DNA of 64,000 bases from Bin5 sp965232575 (GTDB lineage Bacteria; Chloroflexota; Anaerolineae; Caldilineales; Caldilineaceae). The DNA lies in assembly GCA_965232575.1 (NCBI GenBank), contig CBDDPZ010000009.1, positions 496,001 through 560,000 on the forward strand. The letters are read 5' to 3'. Position numbers and translations under genes: made by a program. Under the pieces are notes generated by a model. It searched no databases. It saw only the letters and a list, made by a program, of their open reading frames with translations, and was not told the origin of the DNA. Shown here piece by piece: positions 25,145-34,156 of this stretch; the first letter of the stretch is position 1, and each line of letters starts with the position of its first letter.

Positions 25145-26023
25145 GTGCCGGAGCGAAGCCATACCTACCGCACCAGAGCCGTGATTTTGCGGCGAAGAAG
25201 CTACAGCGACGCGGACCGAATTCTGACCGTTTTTACTCCGCGCATGGGCAAACGCGTACTAATCGCCAAAGGCTCGCGCAAGACGACCAGCCGCAAAGCC
25301 GGGCACCTGGAGCTCTTCAATCACGCCAACCTACTTGTCGCACAGGCCCGCACCTGGGACATCATTACCGAAAGCGTAACCGTCGAAAGCTTTCAGCAAC
25401 TGCGCGGCGACCTCGACGCCATTAGCCGGGCAGCATACATTTGCGAACTGGTCGACTCCTTCACCGCCGAAGACGATGAATACGAACCGGTGTGGGAGTT
25501 GCTCCTGCTTTGCCTGAGAGAATTGGACTTCGGTCCACTCGAAGCGCCAGGGGCGGACCTGCTATTACGCTGGTTCGAACTTCAGCTCCTGAGACAGATG
25601 GGTTTTCAACCCGAGCTGTTCGCCTGCCTGGGCTGCGGCGATGACTTGCGGCCTGTGGAAAACTTCCTGCACTTGCACGAAGGCGGCGTCTTCTGCCCCG
25701 ATTGTGGCCGCACAATGCAGGGTGCAGAGCCGATCAACGCGTCTACTCTGAAGGTTCTGCGCCATCTTTCCCGCACGCATTGGGATGCGCTGCGCGGCCT
25801 CCGCATTGGACATTCCACCACCCGGGCCGTGGAAAGCGTTCTGCAGCGCTACCTCGTGACCATTCTGGAGCGTCGTCTGAAATCCACCGACTTCATTCAC
25901 CGCCTGCGCCAGGTCCCGGCCGGTAAAGAAAGCATCGAGGGCCCCGCGACGCCTGTGGCCGCCAGAGGCGACAGCCAACGTCCTGTCAACCCCGGAAACT
26001 CTGACGGTGAGGCAGACCGATGA
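25145..26023 (+). CDS. recO: DNA repair protein RecO
   Basis: The 292-residue protein mediates RecA loading in the RecFOR pathway. It has an N-terminal OB fold (RAVILRRRSYSDADRILTVFT and MGKRVLIAKGSRKTTSRKAG) and a helical domain. The Cys4 zinc site is ACLGCGDDLR with FCPDCGRTM near residues 157-193. It starts with GTG at 25145, 16 bp after the channel gene. The last ~25 residues are a low-complexity tail. Confidence 0.93.
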   Translation: MPERSHTYRTRAVILRRRSYSDADRILTVFTPRMGKRVLIAKGSRKTTSRKAGHLELFNHANLLVAQARTWDIITESVTVESFQQLRGDLDAISRAAYICELVDSFTAEDDEYEPVWELLLLCLRELDFGPLEAPGADLLLRWFELQLLRQMGFQPELFACLGCGDDLRPVENFLHLHEGGVFCPDCGRTMQGAEPINASTLKVLRHLSRTHWDALRGLRIGHSTTRAVESVLQRYLVTILERRLKSTDFIHRLRQVPAGKESIEGPATPVAARGDSQRPVNPGNSDGEADR

Positions 26024-26215
26024 AGCTGATTCGCGCGGCTCGATTTGCTGGAAGTGCTTCTCTCGCCCCTCTTGCTGCCTGAACGCAGACACTTGCTGAT
26101 CGCGCTTCTCACCTACTGTGTCTGGTGCCTTATTCTGGGCCTGAGGGACTCGTTGCCCGCGGCTTACCCTGACCTCGATTAGCTGCAGGCTGGAAAAGAC
26201 CGCGGGCTTGGGCCC
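26024..26215. other. Gap between convergent recO and P-type ATPase
   Basis: The gap holds no firm gene. A plus-strand frame of about 45 codons (roughly 26043-26180) encodes a hydrophobic peptide with SPLLLPERRHLLIALLTYCV but has only TTG/CTG/GTG starts and no ribosome-binding site. It may be the remnant of a membrane-protein gene. No terminator hairpin is evident. Confidence 0.25.
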
Positions 26216-28339
26216 CTACCGCGCTGATTTCATCGTTAACATCCTGAGCCCGTTGACGACAACGATGAGGGTGCTGCCTTCGTGGCCCAGCACACCCACA
26301 GGGAGGGGCAGCCTGAAGCCAGGAACCAGCAGGGGAATGACCACAGTCATCGTGACCAGCGTGAGAATCACAGCTACCGAAAAATAGAGGTTCTGGCGCA
26401 CGATCTCTCTGGCGCGCCGGCTCAGACGAAGCATAAAGGGAAGCTTGCCGAGGTCATCGGACATGAGAACGACGTCGGCCGTCTCCAGGGCAACGTCCGT
26501 ACCAGCGCCTCCCATCGCAATCCCCAGGTCGGATGTCGCCATCGCCGGCGCATCGTTGACGCCGTCACCGATCATTCCGACGGAGCCGGTCTTGACGAGC
26601 CCGCCTATAATTGAGACCTTCTCCTCTGGCAGGATCTCGGCATAAACATCCTCCATACCGATCTCGTCGGCGACCGCGGCCGCCACGTCACGGTTGTCTC
26701 CGGTCAACATCGCCATGCGGTCGATTCCGAGCCCTTTAAGGGCCGCTATCGTTTCTGCCGCGCTGGATCGAACCGTATCAGCAACCGCCAGGAAACCAAC
26801 CACCTCCCAGTCTCGATCAGGCGCGCCCAAAACCGCCTTGTCGATCAAGCCGTCGCCGCTCCCTCTCCCGTTCTCCAATTCGACCGCGTCCGAAGAGATA
26901 ATGCGCCGCACCACGAGGATGGCCGTCTTGCCTTTCCTCTGCAACTGTTGACCGATCATGCGGATGGCAGGAGACAGGTCCATCTCCTCGCTCATGAAGA
27001 GTTTGTCATTGCCGATGTAGATCAGCGCCTGGCTGCCTCCGCGCGCATAGACCGCCTGAATGCCATGCCCGGCGATACCGCGAAAGTCCTGCGGCGATTC
27101 AAAGGACAGGTCCATCTCTTGCGCTCGTTCTACAATAGCCTGTGAAATTGGATGCTCACTTAAACTTTCAGCGCCGGCGGCAATCGACAGTAGTTCCTCC
27201 TCGGAGTAACCTGTCAGCGGAACGATGTCGGTCAGTTGGGGCTTGCCGTTAGTCAGAGTTCCGGTCTTGTCAAAGGCAAGCACGTCAAGATTAGCGGCCG
27301 CTTCCAGGTATGCCCCGCCCTTGAAAAGGATCCCCTCCCGCGCTGCCGCCGCAATGGCGCTCAGGATCGATGCCGGCGTGCTGATGATGAGCGCGCAGGG
27401 GCTTGCCACGACCAGCAATGTAATCGCCCTGTAGATCGTAGTGCTGACCGGTTCATTCCCAAACAGAATTGGGGTCACCGCTGCCAGAACTGTACCGCCT
27501 ATCACGATCAGCGTATACGGCTGGCTGAATCTGTCGATGAGCCGCTGTGTCGGGGCGGCGTTGTTCTGGGCCTCCTGGACCAGGCCGATTATCTTGCTGA
27601 TAGTGCTGTCCGATGCCGGTTTGGTCACCTTAAGTTCAAGCGCCCCGCTACCGTTTATCGTCCCCGAAAACACGGTGTCCCCAACCCCTTTGTAGACCGG
27701 GATGCTCTCGCCCGTAATCGGACTCTGGTCTACCGTTGTCGAGCCCTGCACCACGGAGCCGTCAACCGGCATACGCTCGCCTGGCCTCACGACAACCACT
27801 TCGCCGATGGCCAGCTCCTCAACGCCGATCTCTACGACCTCGCCATCTCGCTGGACCCTGGCTGTATCAGGCCGCAGTTCTGCCAGCCCGGTTATCGCCT
27901 GTCGAGTGCGGTCCGATGCAAACGACTCCAGTGCACCGCTCAGGGTAAACAGAAAGAGCAGCAGCGCGCCCTCCTCCCATTCACCGATCAGAGCGGCGCC
28001 TAGAGCCGCCGCGACCATCAACAAGTCGATGTTAAATATCCCGCAGCATGCATTGGCAACGGCCACTTTCGCTCCGGAATATCCCCCCGCGCCGTAGGCA
28101 ATCAGTGCAAACACGACTACCGCCCAAGCCGGCAGTAGGCCGCTGACAGAACCGCCTAACCAGCCTATCAGCAATGCGGCAAGTGTTATCGAAGCAAGAA
28201 GCAACTCGGGATTGGTCCGCCAGAAATCTGACAAGAGCGGCGAGAGAGACCGCAGGCTGATCAAAGGTGGGTCGCCCGCTTCCTTCACAATCGCCTGATC
28301 AAATGAACTGGGGGTCATTCCATTCACCTCTCTACTCAT
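26216..28339 (-). CDS. P1B-type metal-transporting ATPase, probable P1B-4 (Fe2+/Co2+ export)
   Basis: The 707-residue protein has the phosphorylation motif DKTGTLTNGKPQLT, TGES in the actuator domain (SPITGESIPV), the HP motif (LSEHPISQ), hinge MIGDGVNDAPAMA, and membrane motif SPCALIIS. Near the C-terminus is HEGST. SPC together with HEGxT and no N-terminal heavy-metal-binding domain is the P1B-4 pattern (PfeT, CtpD), exporting Fe2+ or Co2+ rather than the Zn/Cd/Cu of other groups. The start ATGA overlaps the stop of the PerR-like gene, so both form one operon under that regulator. Confidence 0.88.
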   Translation of the reverse strand: MSREVNGMTPSSFDQAIVKEAGDPPLISLRSLSPLLSDFWRTNPELLLASITLAALLIGWLGGSVSGLLPAWAVVVFALIAYGAGGYSGAKVAVANACCGIFNIDLLMVAAALGAALIGEWEEGALLLFLFTLSGALESFASDRTRQAITGLAELRPDTARVQRDGEVVEIGVEELAIGEVVVVRPGERMPVDGSVVQGSTTVDQSPITGESIPVYKGVGDTVFSGTINGSGALELKVTKPASDSTISKIIGLVQEAQNNAAPTQRLIDRFSQPYTLIVIGGTVLAAVTPILFGNEPVSTTIYRAITLLVVASPCALIISTPASILSAIAAAAREGILFKGGAYLEAAANLDVLAFDKTGTLTNGKPQLTDIVPLTGYSEEELLSIAAGAESLSEHPISQAIVERAQEMDLSFESPQDFRGIAGHGIQAVYARGGSQALIYIGNDKLFMSEEMDLSPAIRMIGQQLQRKGKTAILVVRRIISSDAVELENGRGSGDGLIDKAVLGAPDRDWEVVGFLAVADTVRSSAAETIAALKGLGIDRMAMLTGDNRDVAAAVADEIGMEDVYAEILPEEKVSIIGGLVKTGSVGMIGDGVNDAPAMATSDLGIAMGGAGTDVALETADVVLMSDDLGKLPFMLRLSRRAREIVRQNLYFSVAVILTLVTMTVVIPLLVPGFRLPLPVGVLGHEGSTLIVVVNGLRMLTMKSAR

Positions 28340-28857
28340 GATACGCCATGGGACGCGCCCGGCGTCCCTCGTGATCCGATTGTGCTGCCCTCTTTCAGCG
28401 CTGCCCTGGCGTGCAGCTTCCTACCGATCTCCTGCCGTTTAGCCTGCTGGCACTCGGGGCAGAAACCTGAAACTTGCACCTGGAGCGTGGTGGCCCGGAA
28501 ACCCGTGTTCTGAAATATGTTGTCCATCAACACGTCGGGCGAAACGTTGTCCTGCAGGTCCGAAACCTGATGACACCGCAAGCAGAATAGGTTGATGTGC
28601 GGCGATGGATCCGGCTCGTAACGAGTATGCCCCGTACCTGCGCTGATCTCGACTATAGCCCCCAGGTCCCTCAGCGTGTTGAGCGTGTTGTAGACCGTGG
28701 CCTGGCTGATCTCCGGGTGCATCTTTCGCACCGCCTCGAAGACTTGAGATGTCGTTGGGTGACTCTTTGTGCGGGCAAGATACTCGCAAACAGCTACTCG
28801 CTGGCTCGTAACCCGCATTCCAGCGCGGCGAATTGTGGCAATAAATCGTGCTGCCAT
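28336..28857 (-). CDS. Fur-family regulator, PerR-like
   Basis: The ~173-residue protein has the Fur winged helix (RRAGMRVTSQRVAVCEYL, SQATVYNTLNTLRDLG) and two CxxC pairs (FCLRCHQ and FCPECQQ) for the structural zinc. Aligned by eye with Bacillus PerR, the regulatory His37 (SHPT), His91 and the PerR-defining Asp104 (HQVSDL) are kept, while Asp85 reads Glu and His93 reads Asn. The ATG at 28857 gives MAARFIATIRRAGMR; a TTG 30 bp upstream lies in the operator region. The last ~30 residues form an unusual tail. The P1B-4 ATPase overlaps its stop. Confidence 0.85.
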   Translation of the reverse strand: MAARFIATIRRAGMRVTSQRVAVCEYLARTKSHPTTSQVFEAVRKMHPEISQATVYNTLNTLRDLGAIVEISAGTGHTRYEPDPSPHINLFCLRCHQVSDLQDNVSPDVLMDNIFQNTGFRATTLQVQVSGFCPECQQAKRQEIGRKLHARAALKEGSTIGSRGTPGASHGVS

Positions 28858-28877
28858 ACCTGGGATCCCCACTTTAA

Positions 28878-28892
28878 TTAGAATCAATCTAA
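28878..28892. promoter_or_regulatory. PerR/Fur-box-like palindrome 1
   Basis: TTAGA-ATCAA-TCTAA is a 15-bp inverted repeat 21 bp before the regulator start. It differs from the Bacillus PerR box (TTATAATNATTATAA) at three positions. It probably mediates autoregulation of the perR-like/ATPase operon. Confidence 0.55.
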
Positions 28893-28939
28893 ACTATCTC
28901 CCATAGTGTACCCTCACTCGCCCCCAATGTCAAACTCTA

Positions 28940-28956
28940 TTTAGAATAATTCCAAA
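28940..28956. promoter_or_regulatory. PerR/Fur-box-like palindrome 2
   Basis: TTTAGAAT-A-ATTCCAAA is an 8-1-8 inverted repeat with one mismatch, of the 7-1-7 class bound by PerR and Fur. It lies between the regulator operon and the divergent clpC promoter, 20 bp before the clpC -35 box, so it might influence both directions. Confidence 0.55.
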
Positions 28957-28975
28957 TTAGATAGCAGGTAGCGGC

Positions 28976-29004
28976 TTGACTGCCTGAACGAACGGCGTTG
29001 ATAA
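28976..29004 (+). promoter_or_regulatory. Candidate clpC promoter
   Basis: TTGACT (28976-28981) and TGATAA (28999-29004) are spaced by 17 bp, giving a leader of about 215 nt. No CtsR- or CIRCE-type heat-shock operator was recognised in the leader. Confidence 0.45.
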
Positions 29005-29225
29005 CAGTTTTCTAATGTTTCTCAATGATGGTGCTGATAAAGAAATGGTTTACTATTAAGAGTGTCTCGTAACGCGCCTGAATGCACGCGCTTGAGTGAG
29101 TCCATCCCTCTCGGGGCGGCAAATTGGAAATTGCCCACCGAATTTTCTGACCTGTGGGTGTCAGCCGATGGTGACTTGACGCACCACTTGCTGAGGACCA
29201 CTCTCTCATACCTGGAAAAACTGCC

Positions 29226-31760
29226 ATGATGCCATTTGACCGCTTCACCCAAAGGGCCCAGCACGCGGCGACCCGTTCTCTCGAAATTCTGCAAAAGTAC
29301 AAACACTCGCAGATCGATACGGAACACTTCTTCCTGGCTCTCGTCGAACAGCCGGAGGGAATTGTGCCTCAGCTGCTCGAGTCTCTCGGTGCCTCTGTCG
29401 ACGTCATCGCCCGCAAACTGGAAGCCGTCCTCGCCGCCGCGCACAAGAGTGGCAGCACCCCCAACAGCGGGCTCCCGACCGTCCAGGTTTTCATCACGCC
29501 CCGGCTCAATCGCGTAATGGGTGTAGCCAACGATGAGGCTAACCGACTTCAGGACGAATACATCAGTACCGAGCACATCCTGCTCGCCATCGCCAGCGAG
29601 CGGAACACGCACAGCGCCAACATTTTGCGAGACGCCGGCGTCACCAAAGAGGGACTCTACGCCGCCATCGAGGACATGAGGGGCGGGCAACGAGTAAACG
29701 AGCCGGACGCCGAAAGCAAGTTCCAGGTGTTGGAAAAGTACGGCCGCGACCTTACCCAGGCCGCCGCCGAAGGCAAACTAGACCCGGTCGTCGGTCGCGT
29801 CGAGGAGATCACCCGCGTAATGCAGGTCTTGTGCCGGCGCTCGAAAAACAATCCTGTCCTGATCGGCGAAGCCGGTGTCGGCAAGACCGCCATCATCGAA
29901 GGTCTGGCCCAACAGATAATGGTCAACGATGTGCCTGAAATCCTTTCCGGAAAACGCTTAGTCTCTTTAGACTTGGGGGCCATGATCGCCGGGACCCGCT
30001 TCCGCGGCGAGTTCGAGGAACGGTTGAAGGCGGCGATGGACGAAATCCGCCGCAGCGAGGGCGAAATCATCCTCTTCGTCGACGAACTTCACACCGTCGT
30101 CGGCGCCGGTAACGCCGCCGGCGCGCTCGACGCCAGCAACATGCTCAAGCCCGCTCTTTCTCGCGGCGAATTGCAGTGTATTGGCGCCACGACGCTCGAC
30201 GAATATCGCCAGCACATAGAGAAGGACTCAGCGCTGGAGCGCCGCTTTGCCCCTGTCTACGTCGACGAACCGGACATCGATGATGCCATCGACATCCTGC
30301 GCGGCCTGCGCCTCCGCTATGAAGAACACCACGCCATTACATACACCGATGACGCCCTCGAACAGGCAGTTCGCCTCAGCCATCGCTATGTCCCCGACCG
30401 CAAATTGCCCGATAAGGCCATCGACCTTATCGACGAGGCCGCCGCTCGCTTGCGGGTCGCGATGCACGCCATGCCCGAAGACCTCAAAAGAACAAAGGTC
30501 TCTATCCAGGAGCTGGAAGACTTGGAAGAGAGCGCATGGGCCGAACGCGACTACGAAAGGGCGGCACAGACAAAAGCTGAACTGGCCCGGCTGAAGGAAG
30601 AGTTCAAGACTGCGCTCAAGTCCTGGAAGAACGAGACGAACCTCGATGACGTAGTTGACACCGACGATGTCGCCGCCATCGTACACAGCTGGACAGGAAT
30701 CCCTGTCATGGACCTGCTCGAAGAGGAGATGGATAAGCTGCTCCGCATGGAAGACTTCCTCCGGCAGCGCATCATCGGCCAGGAGAGGGCCATCGAAGCA
30801 GTCAGCGATGCCATCCGTCGCGCCCGCAGCGGCCTGAAGGACCCCCGTCGGCCCATCGGGACCTTTCTCTTCCTCGGGCCGACCGGCATTGGCAAGACTG
30901 AACTGGCCAAAGTCCTCGCCGCCTTCCTCTTCGACACCGAAGACGCGCTTCTCCGTGTCGATATGAGCGAATATCGTGAAGGACACACCGTCAGCAAACT
31001 GTTCGGCGCCCCGCCAGGGTATGTAGGGTACGAGCAGGGCGGCCAGCTCACCGAGCAGGTGCGTAGACGGCCCTATCAGGTGTTGCTCTTCGACGAAATC
31101 GAAAAGGCCCACCCCGAAGTCTGGAACACACTTCTCCAGATCATGGACGACGGCCACATGACCGACGGCCAGGGACGCACTGTGAACTTCCGCAACACGG
31201 TCGTCATCATGACCAGCAACGTCGGCGCCAACTCGATCAAGCGCGGACCTTTGGGCTTTGCCACGCCCGAACTCGACGAAAGCGCCCTCGCCCAGGGCGA
31301 ATACAGCAAGCAGATGAAAAGGCTCTTCCGTCCCGAATTCCTCAACCGCATCGACGAGACCATCATTTTCGATCCGTTGACCCGGGAAAACGTCCGCGAT
31401 ATCGTCTCTCTGCTGATGGAAGAAATCGCACAGCGCCTCGACGAAATTGGCATCACCATCGAGATGACCGAGAAGGCCCGCGATCACCTCGCCGACACAG
31501 GCTACCACGCCGAATACGGCGCACGGCCATTGCGTCGGCTGCTCCAAAAGCAGGTCGAAAATGAACTCAGCAAACGATTGCTGCGCGCCGAATACAAGAC
31601 GGGTGACGAAATCCTGATCGATTTTGCCCCGGAGAAGGATGGAGGCGAGGAGAAACTGGTCTTCGTGCGCCGAGAACCGGAGCCGATTGCGGTCGAGTGG
31701 TCACCCGGAACGCAGGCCGAAGCCGGGCCCGGCCGGGACCAGCAGAGTTCGCAGGATTGA
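29226..31760 (+). CDS. clpC: ClpC-type AAA+ unfoldase
   Basis: The 844-residue protein has Clp N repeats (FTQRAQHAATRSLEILQ; IDTEHFFLALVEQPEG), AAA-1 with Walker A GEAGVGKTAIIEG, and a UVR-like middle region (ERDYERAAQTKAELARLKEE). AAA-2 carries Walker A GPTGIGKTELAKVLA and LFDEIEKAHPEVWN, and the C-terminal domain ends YGARPLRRLLQKQVENELS. The short middle region indicates ClpC rather than ClpB, although a long ClpB M-domain is only inferred absent from the length. It unfolds substrates for ClpP. The first of two adjacent ATGs is used. Confidence 0.93.
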   Translation: MMPFDRFTQRAQHAATRSLEILQKYKHSQIDTEHFFLALVEQPEGIVPQLLESLGASVDVIARKLEAVLAAAHKSGSTPNSGLPTVQVFITPRLNRVMGVANDEANRLQDEYISTEHILLAIASERNTHSANILRDAGVTKEGLYAAIEDMRGGQRVNEPDAESKFQVLEKYGRDLTQAAAEGKLDPVVGRVEEITRVMQVLCRRSKNNPVLIGEAGVGKTAIIEGLAQQIMVNDVPEILSGKRLVSLDLGAMIAGTRFRGEFEERLKAAMDEIRRSEGEIILFVDELHTVVGAGNAAGALDASNMLKPALSRGELQCIGATTLDEYRQHIEKDSALERRFAPVYVDEPDIDDAIDILRGLRLRYEEHHAITYTDDALEQAVRLSHRYVPDRKLPDKAIDLIDEAAARLRVAMHAMPEDLKRTKVSIQELEDLEESAWAERDYERAAQTKAELARLKEEFKTALKSWKNETNLDDVVDTDDVAAIVHSWTGIPVMDLLEEEMDKLLRMEDFLRQRIIGQERAIEAVSDAIRRARSGLKDPRRPIGTFLFLGPTGIGKTELAKVLAAFLFDTEDALLRVDMSEYREGHTVSKLFGAPPGYVGYEQGGQLTEQVRRRPYQVLLFDEIEKAHPEVWNTLLQIMDDGHMTDGQGRTVNFRNTVVIMTSNVGANSIKRGPLGFATPELDESALAQGEYSKQMKRLFRPEFLNRIDETIIFDPLTRENVRDIVSLLMEEIAQRLDEIGITIEMTEKARDHLADTGYHAEYGARPLRRLLQKQVENELSKRLLRAEYKTGDEILIDFAPEKDGGEEKLVFVRREPEPIAVEWSPGTQAEAGPGRDQQSSQD

Positions 31761-31782
31761 CTTCCACTCTCGGGCCCCGCCC

Positions 31783-32445
31783 ATGACTTCCGAAAACAGC
31801 ACCGACCCCGAACGCCCGCCCAGGTGCCCGGCCTATCGCATCGAAACCGAGCGTACGATCCTGCGCTGCTGGCAACCAACCGATGCCGAAATCCTGCTGC
31901 ACGCGCTTACACAAAGCATTGACCATTTGAGAGACTGGATGCCTTGGGCGGCGAACGAACCGACCACCCTGGAGGAGAAGATCACCCTCCTCCGCAGGTG
32001 GCGCGCCGAATTCGACCTCGATAGTGACTATACCTACGGGATCTTTTCGCTGGAAGAAACAGAGGTCTGGGGCGGGACAGGGCTGCACAAACGCCTGACG
32101 GGAAACGCCCTTGAAATCGGGTACTGGATTCGCGCCGACCTGATCAACCGCGGCCTGGCGACCGAGATCTCCGCCGCCCTCACCAAAGTGGCATTCTGCG
32201 TAAATAAAGTCGATCGAGTCGAAATCCACTGTGACCCGGCCAACGTACGCAGCGCCGCGATTCCCCGAAAACTGGGCTTCACACAGGAAGCCCTGCTCCG
32301 CCGTCGTGCTACAGCCACAGACGGTTCCCCGATCGATATGATGATCTGGACTCTCTTTCTCGATCAGCTCGGGAACACATCAGTGGCCGACGCTCAGGTC
32401 AGGGCATTCGACGTCCTCGGATGCGAAATCCAACTCAATAAGTAG
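31783..32445 (+). CDS. RimJ/RimL-type GNAT acetyltransferase
   Basis: The 220-residue protein has the RimJ/L layout: IETERTILRCWQPTDAE, LRDWMPWAANEPTT, EIGYWIRADLINRGLATEIS as the acetyl-CoA segment, and IHCDPANVRSAAIPRKLGF. The ATG at 31783 lies 23 bp after clpC; a longer frame overlapping clpC is rejected. Substrates of this group are protein N-termini or small amines, not decidable here. Confidence 0.88.
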   Translation: MTSENSTDPERPPRCPAYRIETERTILRCWQPTDAEILLHALTQSIDHLRDWMPWAANEPTTLEEKITLLRRWRAEFDLDSDYTYGIFSLEETEVWGGTGLHKRLTGNALEIGYWIRADLINRGLATEISAALTKVAFCVNKVDRVEIHCDPANVRSAAIPRKLGFTQEALLRRRATATDGSPIDMMIWTLFLDQLGNTSVADAQVRAFDVLGCEIQLNK

Positions 32446-32516
32446 GACGCGGCAACGCGGCGATCTTCGCCCCAGCGCGCCACGCGTTGACTCTCGACTC
32501 GACTTAAAATGGATGG

Positions 32517-33818
32517 CTAAATCAGCTTAAGTAGCTTTAGCGGCGCTGCCATACAACCGATCGGAGGACTGGGATTCGGAGAGGGCGGAGACGGAACCGG
32601 TAGGGAGGGTTTATGAGGTGGTGGCTGCTCGCCGGAATCAGCGTACTGCACTGCCGTCAACGCGTCTATGCGTCCATCGCCTTGAATGTACTTGTCCGCC
32701 TCGGTCTGTCCATACTCAGTACTGTTTATGTCTACGCTCGTCGCCATCAGCATCTTCTTGATTATCGCCGGCCCAAGCCCTGTATTGGCCCTGAGCATCA
32801 GCGCAACCAAGCCGGCTACGTGGGGCGTCGCCATACTCGTGCCGCTGGCAGTGGTGTAGTGCTCATCCACGACCTGGCCTACCGATGTACCCGCCGCGCG
32901 CGCGGCCACAATTCTGCTGCCGGGCGCAACGACATCCGGCTTCACCCGCCCGTCTGCGGTCGGTCCCCGGCTGCTGAACCGTGCAACACTGTCCTGATCA
33001 TTGGAGGCCCCCACCGTAATCACCTTCTCGGCCGCGCCTGGGCTGCCGATCGTGCTCTGCCGCGGACCACTGTTTCCCGCGGCAACAACCATGATTTTGC
33101 CCATATCAACGATCGCGTTGCACATCGTACTGAGCGCATCCGCGCCGTCGCTGCTGCCTCTGCTGCCAAGTGACAGATTCAGGACATCAGCGCCGTTCTG
33201 CGCCGCCCACTCAAGGCCCGCCATCACATTGCTCATGCGGCCGCTGCCGTTGTCGGCGAGTGCCTTCGCCGCCATGATCGTCGCCCCCGGGGCGACGCCA
33301 ATATACTTGCCGCCGCTGGCCGCGCCCGTCCCTGCCGCGGTAGAGGCAACGTGCGTGCCATGACCGTTGCCGTCCACAGCCGACCCCTTCCCGCTGAAAT
33401 CAGCCGTCAACCCCACCCGGCCGGCAAAGTCCGGGTGCGTCGCGTCGATACCCGTGTCAACGATGCAGATCGTGACCCCCTCACCGTCATTGCCCAACTG
33501 TTCCCAGACTTGAGGCACCCTGATGTGCGGAGTCGATACGTCCAACAAAATATGTACGTCCTCATCCAGCCATACCTCCGCCACATCGTCCGAATCAGTC
33601 AATTCGTCCAACGCCGACGTCGTTAGAGAGAGAGCCGTCGCCGGTATCAATCTGTAATCCTGATTGACCTTGATGGTTCCTGCCCCCGCGGCCAACCTGC
33701 CAATATTCCGCTGACCGCCCTCAGAATGAAATCTGACGATTACCTGCACTTCTTCACTGGCCATCCGGGCCTGTTCTACTGCGTCCCGAACATGGGCGGA
33801 GAATTTCTCCGAATACAT
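32517..33818 (-). CDS. Subtilisin-like serine protease (S8)
   Basis: The 433-residue protein has the full catalytic triad: Asp in CIVDTGIDATHPDF (~residue 120), His in GNGHGTHVAST and Ser in SGTSMATPHVAGL, with the oxyanion Asn in VVAAGNSGP. Residues ~23-95 form an I9-type propeptide (EVQVIVRFHSEGGQ to DEDVHILL). No signal peptide precedes it, so the enzyme may be intracellular or exported by a non-Sec route. A Pro/Ser linker (PSPPSPNPSPP) leads to a short hydrophobic tail. AGGAGGAG lies 9 bp before the ATG. Confidence 0.92.
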   Translation of the reverse strand: MYSEKFSAHVRDAVEQARMASEEVQVIVRFHSEGGQRNIGRLAAGAGTIKVNQDYRLIPATALSLTTSALDELTDSDDVAEVWLDEDVHILLDVSTPHIRVPQVWEQLGNDGEGVTICIVDTGIDATHPDFAGRVGLTADFSGKGSAVDGNGHGTHVASTAAGTGAASGGKYIGVAPGATIMAAKALADNGSGRMSNVMAGLEWAAQNGADVLNLSLGSRGSSDGADALSTMCNAIVDMGKIMVVAAGNSGPRQSTIGSPGAAEKVITVGASNDQDSVARFSSRGPTADGRVKPDVVAPGSRIVAARAAGTSVGQVVDEHYTTASGTSMATPHVAGLVALMLRANTGLGPAIIKKMLMATSVDINSTEYGQTEADKYIQGDGRIDALTAVQYADSGEQPPPHKPSLPVPSPPSPNPSPPIGCMAAPLKLLKLI

Positions 33819-34156
33819 TGACCAAACTCCTCCTGAAACAATCCTTGCCCACGTCCGGCAAGATAATCGGGGCAGTGCCTCGATTCAAATTGTGCACGCG
33901 CCCTTCTGACAGCGTGCAACACACGTCCCCTCCAAAGACACTATTGTCCTGGAGGTTGCTTACCCGAGACTCTTCCTGGGTTAACGCCTGTATGACGGGA
34001 GACGTTAAGCTAACGACAGACCTTGTCCGAGACGAGTATCTTGGGCGGGTCAGTACGGACCTGACAGCATCGCGCAATAGGGATCATGCCCGGTCCGTTC
34101 AAATGCGCCATCGTGACCCTATCCGAACGATGCCTCTTTCTACATCATATGTATTT
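33819..34156. other. Gap between subtilase and small propeptide-like gene
   Basis: No convincing gene is seen on either strand. On the minus strand a possible promoter (TTGAAT, 17 bp, TATCTT at about 33859-33888) precedes the protease. Two direct copies of ACATAYGATG lie at the border with the small gene (about 34146-34172 on the minus strand) and could be regulator sites. Confidence 0.3.

Noticed and set aside
26043..26180. Short hydrophobic frame after recO as a real gene
   Set aside because: No ATG start, no ribosome-binding site and only ~45 codons; left as a possible remnant.
27236..28003. 255-codon plus-strand frame opposite the P-type ATPase
   Set aside because: Complement of a clear P1B ATPase; the product lacks any recognisable motif.
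30228..31547. 439-codon minus-strand frame opposite clpC
   Set aside because: Antisense shadow; clpC is unambiguous on the other strand.
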